Shown: positions 5,774 through 10,765 of the stretch, one piece after another | Layout of the letters: the number at the start of each line of letters is the position of its first letter | Numbering within the stretch: position 1 is the stretch's first letter | Source of the DNA: an uncultured Lachnospiraceae bacterium | GTDB lineage: Bacteria; Bacillota_A; Clostridia; Lachnospirales; Lachnospiraceae | Length of the DNA stretch: 10,765 bases | Reading direction: 5' to 3' | Assembly (NCBI GenBank): GCA_910588595.1 | Contig: CAJUQU010000113.1 | Coordinates: 1-10,765, forward strand | Notes under the pieces: model-generated | What the model was told of the DNA's origin: nothing | The model's input: the letters and a program-made list of their open reading frames with translations, nothing else | Databases searched by the model: none | Translations under genes and position numbers: made by a program

Positions 5774-6358
5774 ATGAGTATTAGCGGAATCGGGGCATAT
5801 GGATACCCCGCTGGGGGATTTGGTATAACGAAAAGGGGAGCAAAGAAGGCAGATCGTGCGAACACTACGGGACAGATCGATGAGACGTTGCAGCGGTCAG
5901 AAATGTCCGGCGGTGCATTTGAGCTGCACATTTCAAATGACGAGGACGGAGAAGTGGTCGGTGCGATGTGCGGCAGGGATCACTCGGTTACTGTCTATAA
6001 ACCGAAAGATTTCGATCCGGTAAACCCGGTGTACAAGGCGAAGGTGTGGGACAAGGACGGAAACGTGACGGAGCGCATGGTCGATGTGTCCGAGGTCGAT
6101 CCGAGAGACAGCGATTATATTGATATGTTTGCGTACACGAGTTATCTGTCAGCGAGCGGGGACTGTCCGAGTGCAGAGGCTTCATTCTGGCAGTCGTCGG
6201 CAAATCAGCATGGTTCGACCGACAGAAGTTATGAAGACCTGTTTCGCAGGACAGACTGGGTTGGCGCCCTGGCGGATGCCATGCAGACGCAGTACCAGGC
6301 GGGAAACATCGAGGGGTATCTGGAATATAAGCCGTTCTGGGATTTTCTGACAAAGTGA
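5774..6358 (+). CDS. Conserved-looking hypothetical protein (194 aa)
   Basis: The start at 5774 is set by AGGAGG (5759-5764), 9 bases upstream; an in-frame TTG at 5753 lacks such support. The N terminus is short and glycine/tyrosine-rich (MSISGIGAYGYPAGGFGI). A charged linker follows, then a compact middle rich in Asp and Val (KAKVWDKDGNVTERMVDVSE) and an aromatic C terminus (GYLEYKPFWDFLTK). There is no signal peptide, membrane segment or catalytic signature. It resembles small uncharacterised proteins that I associate with Lachnospiraceae genomes, but I can give no function. It follows the LytTR gene on the same strand with a 101-base gap and no clear terminator between them, so the two may be linked. 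Confidence 0.8.
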   Translation: MSISGIGAYGYPAGGFGITKRGAKKADRANTTGQIDETLQRSEMSGGAFELHISNDEDGEVVGAMCGRDHSVTVYKPKDFDPVNPVYKAKVWDKDGNVTERMVDVSEVDPRDSDYIDMFAYTSYLSASGDCPSAEASFWQSSANQHGSTDRSYEDLFRRTDWVGALADAMQTQYQAGNIEGYLEYKPFWDFLTK

Positions 6359-6359
6359 G

Positions 6360-6563
6360 ATGCTGACCGGCAAAACACAGCGCCCGGATGAGATCGTGGA
6401 GGATCTTGTCTGGGTGCTTTTTATGCGCAGGGGAAGATGTTACAAAGTCCAGTCCTGCCCTGCGATCCCTATCAATTATATGCTCTGTGAAATTTTTGAT
6501 GGAATTCTGGATTTATATGGGTTAAGTGATATGTCCCGATGGTATCGAGCTTTGCACAGCTGA
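6360..6563 (+). CDS. Doubtful small reading frame or remnant
   Basis: A 67-codon frame opens with an ATG one base after the preceding stop. It has no visible ribosome binding site, so it could be expressed only by translational coupling. The product (LTGKTQRPDEIVEDLVWVLF early, INYMLCEIFDGILDLYGLSD late) has no recognised motif. It overlaps the start of the decayed permease, and I favour a remnant over a working gene. Confidence 0.25.
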   Translation: MLTGKTQRPDEIVEDLVWVLFMRRGRCYKVQSCPAIPINYMLCEIFDGILDLYGLSDMSRWYRALHS

Positions 6564-6946
6564 CGATGCGGCTGCTGTGCGCGATGGTGCTGACAAGGCT
6601 GATCGGGTATGAGGGGATATCAGCTGATCAAACTGACAGCAATTGCACCTATGAATATGCTGCAGGCAGAGATATACGAATGGGCGGTTACACTACTTGG
6701 GATGATTGGACTTGCCGGGATTGTTATGTTGATATCCTCAGCTGTAAAAAGTAACGTACTGGCATTGATACGTTTCATATTTTTGGGAAATATGTGTGGT
6801 CGCCAAATCTGCTGCTCATTGTTCCTGTGCTGATCGGCATTGTATGTATGTCATTTGCTGTAAAGAAATGGTCAAGGAGGGGGCGGTCTCCTGTCATGCC
6901 GGTGTTGACTTATGCGATAATAATTGCAAAAACCCGTATAAAATGA
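6539..6946 (+). pseudogene. Decayed ABC-2-type permease remnant
   Basis: Three consecutive pieces of a membrane protein lie in successive frames. The first is SSFAQLTMRLLCAMVLTRLIG from 6539. The second is YQLIKLTAIAPMNMLQAEIY and LLGMIGLAGIVMLISSAVKS in the frame starting at 6609. The third is TFHIFGKYVWSPNLLLIVPV and LIGIVCMSFAVKKWSRRG in the frame ending at the TGA 6944-6946. The hydrophobic segments and the terminal pattern SPN-LLLIVPVLIGIV-KKWSRRG resemble the last membrane helices of ABC-2-type exporter permeases. At least two frameshifts break it and the N-terminal half is missing. No ATPase gene is present nearby. Confidence 0.5.
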
Positions 6947-6952
6947 TATGAT
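6924..6952 (+). promoter_or_regulatory. Promoter of the binding protein/transducer/two-component cluster
   Basis: TTGCAA (6924-6929) and TATGAT (6947-6952) are separated by 17 bases, with 4 of 6 and 5 of 6 matches to consensus. The start site would be near 6959, 25 bases before the ATG at 6984. It sits over the tail of the permease remnant. Confidence 0.6.
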
Positions 6953-6983
6953 ATATAAAAATTTATTTTTTATGGAGAGTGTC

Positions 6984-8225
6984 ATGAAAATAAAAAACAG
7001 CATATCGATCCCGATGCTTTTACTGACCGTATTATTGTCTGGATGCCAAAAAAACGATCCAGTCCCTTTGGAGGAAGTGCAGACGCCTGACTTTGATACG
7101 GTCAATCTGACGGTATGGGGAGCGGCGGAGGATGAGGAACTGCTTCGGCAGATCATCGACAAATTTGAGGAAGCGTACAGCGGACAGGCTGATTTTGCGA
7201 TCACGTTTCAACCCCAGAGCGAGAGCAGCTGTACCAACGCACTGATGGGGGACCTGGAGAACGGCGCGGATGTCTTTGCCTTTGCGGATGACCAGCTAAA
7301 CACACTGGTCGCCGCGGGCGCCCTGGATCCTGTGGAAAACGCAGAGTCTGTGCGGCAGTCGAATCTGCCGGAGGCGGTGGCTGCCGCATCCGTCGACAAT
7401 ACGCTCTACGCCCTGCCGCTGACAGCAGATAACGGGTATTTTCTCTACTATGACAAAGAGTACTTTACCCAGGAGGACATCAGATCCCTGGATCGGATGC
7501 TGGATATTGCCGCGGAGCACGGCAAGAAAGTCTCGATGGAATGGTCCTCCGGCTGGTATGTGTATTCGCTGTTTGGAAATACAGGGCTGACAGTCGGACT
7601 GAACCCTGACGGGATCACCAATTACTGCACATGGAACAGCACAGAGGGAAAGATCAAGGGAACGGACGTGGCGCAGGCCATGCTCGACATAGCGGGGCAT
7701 CCGGGCTTTGTCAGCACAGATGACGCCGGATTTCTTGCGGGCGTGCAGGACGGGACGATCATTGCGGGCGTCAACGGCGTGTGGAATGCGGTCGCCGTGG
7801 AGGAAGCCTGGGGCAGTGGTTATGGGGCATCGAAACTGCCGACGTACACGTGCGGCGGGCAGGAGGTCCAGATGGCATCGTTCTCCGGCTATAAACTGAT
7901 AGGGGTCAATTCCTACTCAGCGCACAAAATGTGGGCGGCCAGGCTGGCGGAGTGGATCACAAACGAGGAGAATCAGAAACTGCGCTTTGCGCAGCGCGGA
8001 CAGGGGCCGTCTAACATCGTTGCGGCATCCTCCGAGGAAGTACAGAGCGCTCCGGCGATCGCCGCGCTGCTCGAACAGTCGGAATTTTCGTATATCCAGC
8101 GCGTTGGGGGGAATTACTGGGATCCGGTCGCGGCATTTACCGCGGAGATCCTGGCGGGAAACCCGTCAGGAAAGAGTCTTCAGGATCATCTGGACACGAT
8201 GGTCGAGGGGATCACAGCCCCGTAG
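6984..8225 (+). CDS. Extracellular solute-binding lipoprotein (family 1-like)
   Basis: A 413-residue exported binding protein. Residues 1-21 form a lipoprotein signal ending in the lipobox LLSGC, so Cys21 should be lipidated and the protein held on the outer face of the membrane. The mature part starts with the family-1 pattern LTVWGAAEDEELLRQIIDKFEE and continues through YALPLTADNGYFLYYDKEYF, the aromatic WSSGWYVYSLFGNTG and EWITNEENQKLRFAQRGQGPSN, as in maltose/sugar-type binding proteins. The ligand is unknown. I chose ATG 6984 because GGAGAG (6974-6979) precedes it and an ATG at 6948 lies inside the -10 box. No permease or ATPase follows; the next gene, 52 bases on, is a chemoreceptor-like protein, so a sensing role is likely. 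Confidence 0.9.
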   Translation: MKIKNSISIPMLLLTVLLSGCQKNDPVPLEEVQTPDFDTVNLTVWGAAEDEELLRQIIDKFEEAYSGQADFAITFQPQSESSCTNALMGDLENGADVFAFADDQLNTLVAAGALDPVENAESVRQSNLPEAVAAASVDNTLYALPLTADNGYFLYYDKEYFTQEDIRSLDRMLDIAAEHGKKVSMEWSSGWYVYSLFGNTGLTVGLNPDGITNYCTWNSTEGKIKGTDVAQAMLDIAGHPGFVSTDDAGFLAGVQDGTIIAGVNGVWNAVAVEEAWGSGYGASKLPTYTCGGQEVQMASFSGYKLIGVNSYSAHKMWAARLAEWITNEENQKLRFAQRGQGPSNIVAASSEEVQSAPAIAALLEQSEFSYIQRVGGNYWDPVAAFTAEILAGNPSGKSLQDHLDTMVEGITAP

Positions 8226-8277
8226 CGTTGTCGGAGATTCCGAAAAGCGGACATTTAGTAAAGGAGTACCAGGAGTG

Positions 8278-9861
8278 ATGAAAAATATCAGTTTGAAACA
8301 TCGTTTGATCATCCCGATCGCCCTTCTGGGGATCGTGGCTATATTGTCCAACATCCTCTCGATCATCAATATTCGCAATGTGAATATGAGTGCTGCCAAT
8401 ATCGCGGACAACTATATGGACGGCAAGAGCAGGCTGGCAGAAATCTGTCAGTCCTCCATGAACATACATAAGATGGCGCTGAGCCACATCGTCGCCACGG
8501 ACTACGGCACGATGACGACGCTTGTCGGGCAGATCAAGGCGGAGGAGGCGCTGCTCGAGGAGATGCTTCGGGGATTTGAGCAGTATGTGACGCCGCAGGA
8601 CCGCGCACAGTATGAAACGCTGTTGTCGGATTACGATTCGTTTCGGCATGCGCTCGTCTTTCTCGTCTGTGCCAGCGCAAGCCACAAGACACAGGATGCG
8701 TACTGGTTTGCAAACGGGGACGTCGCCCTGTATGCCAATGCGATGGAGGCGGATATCGATGCGTTGGACGCATCGATCAGTGAGCAGACAGCGGCGGCAA
8801 GGGATCATCTGGCCGCAACATACATGATCTCGCTCGCGGTCGGCGCTGCCGCTGCGCTGATATGCGTTCTGCTCGTGTTTGCGGATCTGAAACTGATCAC
8901 CAGCTACGTGGTGGTTCCGATCAAAAGCATTTTGAAGACCATCAAGGAAAGTTCCGGCCGCATCAACCTGATGACGGGCGAAGTCCTGAAAAGGACGCGC
9001 GCCTCAAAGGTGAGCGCCTCGGATCTGTCCGCGCTGGCGCAGCAGCTGTCCACGACCATACAGGAGGTGGCGAGCAATGTGTCCGACATCAATGAGAATG
9101 CGGACAGTGTCAGACAGGACGTTCAGGATATCGCGGAGGAGTGCAGCGCCATCACGGAGTACAGCACCGATATGAACGCGCGGGCAGATGCGATGCAGCA
9201 GTCCGCACAGAACAGTGCGAGGATAACGGGGGCAAAGTCGGAGGAGATCCTGCTTTCCCTGAATGATGCGATCGCCAAGAGCAAGAGTGTGGATCAGATA
9301 GAGAAACTGACCGGCGAGATCCTCTCCATCGCACAGCAGACGCAGCTGATCGCCCTGAATGCCGCTGTGGAAGCTGCAAGGGCGGGGAGAGCCGGAAAAG
9401 GATTTGCGGTCGTTGCCGAGGAGGTGCGCGATCTGGCAAATTCCAGCCAGGAGGCTGCCAACAGGATCCAGGAAGTCAACAGCGTGGTCACGGCTGCGGT
9501 GTACAATCTATCGGACAACGCGCAGCATCTTGTCGAGTACATGAGCGAGTCCGTGCTCAAGGAATTTGAGACGTTCGTGCAGTCCGGCAGCCAGTATAAG
9601 GAGGATGCCGCCTACATCCGCCGTTCGATGGCGGAATTCCATGAGCGCACGAGCCGGCTGAAACATTCCATGCACGGTATAGCAGACTCGATCGGCACGA
9701 TCACGACGGCGATCAACGAGGGTGCCAGCGGCATAGCAGGCGCCGCGGGAAATACCAGAAAGCTTGCGGGCGATATGGAAGATATCACGCAGCGCATGGG
9801 GGTCAACCAGGAGATCGTGAGAGAATTGGAAAAAGAGACCGTGGTGTTTGACAATCTGTAA
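8278..9861 (+). CDS. Methyl-accepting chemotaxis protein-like transducer
   Basis: A 527-residue membrane receptor. Transmembrane helix 1 spans about 9-31, an extracellular four-helix-type sensor about 32-181, helix 2 about 182-203, and a cytoplasmic coiled coil runs to the end. The signalling tip at 349-392 is clear (IAQQTQLIALNAAVEAARAG, then GKGFAVVAEEVRDLAN). Only a stub of a HAMP-like segment (VVVPIKSILKTIKE) joins helix 2 to the coiled coil. The usual AGE of the tip is AGR here. AAGGAG (8261-8266) supports a start at ATG 8278 or the adjacent GTG 8275; the open frame extends upstream but overlaps the binding-protein gene. Position between a binding lipoprotein and a two-component system suggests that it senses that protein. 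Confidence 0.9.
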   Translation: MKNISLKHRLIIPIALLGIVAILSNILSIINIRNVNMSAANIADNYMDGKSRLAEICQSSMNIHKMALSHIVATDYGTMTTLVGQIKAEEALLEEMLRGFEQYVTPQDRAQYETLLSDYDSFRHALVFLVCASASHKTQDAYWFANGDVALYANAMEADIDALDASISEQTAAARDHLAATYMISLAVGAAAALICVLLVFADLKLITSYVVVPIKSILKTIKESSGRINLMTGEVLKRTRASKVSASDLSALAQQLSTTIQEVASNVSDINENADSVRQDVQDIAEECSAITEYSTDMNARADAMQQSAQNSARITGAKSEEILLSLNDAIAKSKSVDQIEKLTGEILSIAQQTQLIALNAAVEAARAGRAGKGFAVVAEEVRDLANSSQEAANRIQEVNSVVTAAVYNLSDNAQHLVEYMSESVLKEFETFVQSGSQYKEDAAYIRRSMAEFHERTSRLKHSMHGIADSIGTITTAINEGASGIAGAAGNTRKLAGDMEDITQRMGVNQEIVRELEKETVVFDNL

Positions 9862-9914
9862 GACACACAAAACCGCTGCGGTCGATCAGACAAAAAAGGG
9901 GAGAGGGTAGACGC

Positions 9915-10586
9915 ATGAGGCAGAAACTACTGATCGTGGATGACGAAAAAGGGATTGTGGACATGATGGCAGGCTATTTCGCAGCACAGTATGATGTGCT
10001 GACTGCCTGCAGCGGCAGGGAGGCGCTGCAAAAAGTGACAGCCTCCCCGGATCTGATCCTGCTCGATATCAATATGCCCGGCATGGACGGGCTTGCGGTC
10101 TGCCGGGAGATCAGGGAGTATGTCACATGTCCCATTCTCTTTTTGACGGCGCGGGTGGAATCAGCGGACAAGATCGGCGGTTTTCGGGCGGGGGCGGACG
10201 ACTATATCGTAAAGCCCTTTGATTTGGATGAACTGGGCGCGCGGGTTGCGGCGCATCTGCGGAGGGAACAGCGGCGCCAGGGCAGCATGACAGTGCGCTT
10301 TTTTGGCGAGCTGGCGATCGATTACGGCGCGCGCACGGCGGCGGTGAACGGCACTCCGGTGTCCTTTTCCAGAAGGGAGTTTGACATTGTGGAGCTGCTG
10401 TCACTGAATGCGGGACAGGTATTTGACAGGGAGCGGATCTACGAGGCAGTCTGGGGATTTGACGGAGAGGGAAACAGCGACACGATCATGGAGCATATCC
10501 GCAAGATCAGGGCAAAGCTTGCCGTGCATACGCTCCACGGCTATATCGATACAGTCTGGGGGTGTGGTTACAGATGGAACGGTTGA
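9915..10586 (+). CDS. OmpR/PhoB-family response regulator
   Basis: A 223-residue cytoplasmic regulator. The receiver domain (1-115) has acidic pair Asp9/Asp10, phosphoacceptor Asp51 (LILLDINMPGMDG), Thr78 (FLTAR) and Lys100 (YIVKPF), so all key residues are present. The C-terminal winged helix (about 127-222) includes FSRREFDIVELLSLNAGQVF, the DRERIYEAVWG segment and the terminal VWGCGYRW. Ribosome binding sequence GGGGAGAGGG (9898-9907) precedes ATG 9915. It follows the transducer by 53 bases and overlaps the kinase gene by 13 bases, so the two-component genes are translationally coupled. Its targets are unknown. Confidence 0.95.
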   Translation: MRQKLLIVDDEKGIVDMMAGYFAAQYDVLTACSGREALQKVTASPDLILLDINMPGMDGLAVCREIREYVTCPILFLTARVESADKIGGFRAGADDYIVKPFDLDELGARVAAHLRREQRRQGSMTVRFFGELAIDYGARTAAVNGTPVSFSRREFDIVELLSLNAGQVFDRERIYEAVWGFDGEGNSDTIMEHIRKIRAKLAVHTLHGYIDTVWGCGYRWNG

Positions 10587-10716
10587 AGAATATGGGACTG
10601 AGGCGTTCCTTTTTTTTGTTGTCGGTGTTTTGCCTGGCGGCGGCGCTGCTGTTGACTTATGGAGTCTATATAACGTGTGCAAGGATCGCCGACCGCTATC
10701 CCACATATGGCGTCGT
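10574..10716 (+). CDS. Sensor histidine kinase, N-terminal fragment at contig end
   Basis: The ATG at 10574 lies inside the end of the response-regulator gene. It gives MERLKNMGLRRSFFLLSVFC followed by LAAALLLTYGVYI, a basic start and one transmembrane helix, as in the membrane anchor of sensor kinases. About 47 codons are genuine. Beyond 10716 the sequence is adapter, which adds seven false residues and a false TAG at 10736-10738. No kinase domain is visible, so the call rests on the position after an OmpR-type regulator and the membrane-anchor start. Confidence 0.7.
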
Positions 10717-10765
10717 AGATCGGAAGAGCGTCGTGTAGGGAAAGAGTGTAGATCTCGGTGGTCGC
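10717..10765. other. Illumina adapter contamination
   Basis: The last 49 bases begin AGATCGGAAGAGC and continue GTCGTGTAGGGAAAGAGTGT, then AGATCTCGGTGGTCGC. This is the reverse complement of the TruSeq universal adapter. It is not genomic sequence and should be trimmed. Confidence 0.98.

Noticed and set aside
5988..6353. Minus-strand open frames opposite the 194-residue gene
   Set aside because: They are Pro/Arg/Ser-rich and without motifs, as expected for antisense of a Gly/Asp-rich gene.
6948..6983. Earlier ATG codons for the solute-binding protein (6948, 6972)
   Set aside because: 6948 lies inside the -10 box and upstream of the predicted transcript start. 6984 has the ribosome binding site and gives a normal lipoprotein signal.
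7987..8277. Upstream extension of the chemoreceptor reading frame to an ATG at 7987
   Set aside because: It would overlap about 240 bases of the solute-binding protein gene in another frame. The extra residues are arginine-rich nonsense, and AAGGAG at 8261-8266 points to 8275/8278.
8212..9870. Long minus-strand open frames opposite the chemoreceptor gene
   Set aside because: They are shadows of GC-rich coding sequence: no ribosome binding sites, odd composition, and a convincing plus-strand protein family.
9871..9885. ACCGC-T-GCGGT dyad between transducer and response regulator
   Set aside because: It is too short, has a one-base loop and lacks a T run; nothing suggests a terminator splitting the operon.
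1..10716. CRISPR array, tRNA, rRNA, integrase or intact insertion sequence
   Set aside because: I saw no regularly spaced repeats, no cloverleaf with a CCA-type end, no rRNA-like sequence and no recombinase or transposase motif.

Overview
The window looks like one whole contig from a draft assembly of a low-to-mid-GC Gram-positive gut Clostridium relative. Lachnospiraceae is my best guess. The grounds are strong AGGAGG-type ribosome binding sites, Firmicutes-type promoters, heavy AGA/AGG/ATA codon use in the left half, and protein types (double-HTH regulators, stand-alone LytTR proteins, solute-binding protein/receptor/two-component clusters) that I associate with that family. No rRNA, tRNA, CRISPR array or intact mobile element is visible. 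The left edge cuts through an open reading frame. The right edge carries 49 bases of Illumina adapter (10717-10765), so genomic sequence ends at 10716.

Region 1 (1-1612) is an AT-rich gene graveyard. It holds the 3' end of an unknown gene, a possible minus-strand remnant, a 46-codon fragment that stops inside the glycine motif of a SIR2-like NAD-binding domain, a second out-of-frame fragment, and an unknown gene broken by two in-frame stops and one frameshift.

Region 2 (1700-4270) is a regulatory island. A small Cro/C1-type HTH protein is followed by a large regulator with two XRE-type HTH domains and helical, TPR-like repeats. The regulator is split in two frames by what looks like loss of one A from an A tract near 3026-3030. 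Convergent to it, and overlapping its last 10 bases, is a 56-codon gene for a small secreted, two-cysteine peptide with a strong ribosome binding site. A 13-bp inverted repeat inside the regulator's 3' end is placed to terminate the peptide transcript. The peptide promoter shares a 15-bp element with the promoter region in front of the SIR2 fragment. This regulator-peptide pair is the best candidate for an undescribed signalling system.

Region 3 (4380-6946) holds an orphan thymidylate kinase, a stand-alone LytTR DNA-binding protein, a protein of unknown function, a doubtful small reading frame and a decayed ABC-2-type permease.

Region 4 (6924-10716) is more GC-rich and well organised: promoter, lipoprotein solute-binding protein, chemoreceptor-like transducer, OmpR-family response regulator, and the first 47 codons of a sensor kinase overlapping the regulator. 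Neither a transporter permease nor an ATPase accompanies the binding protein, so the cluster reads as a ligand-sensing module rather than an uptake system.
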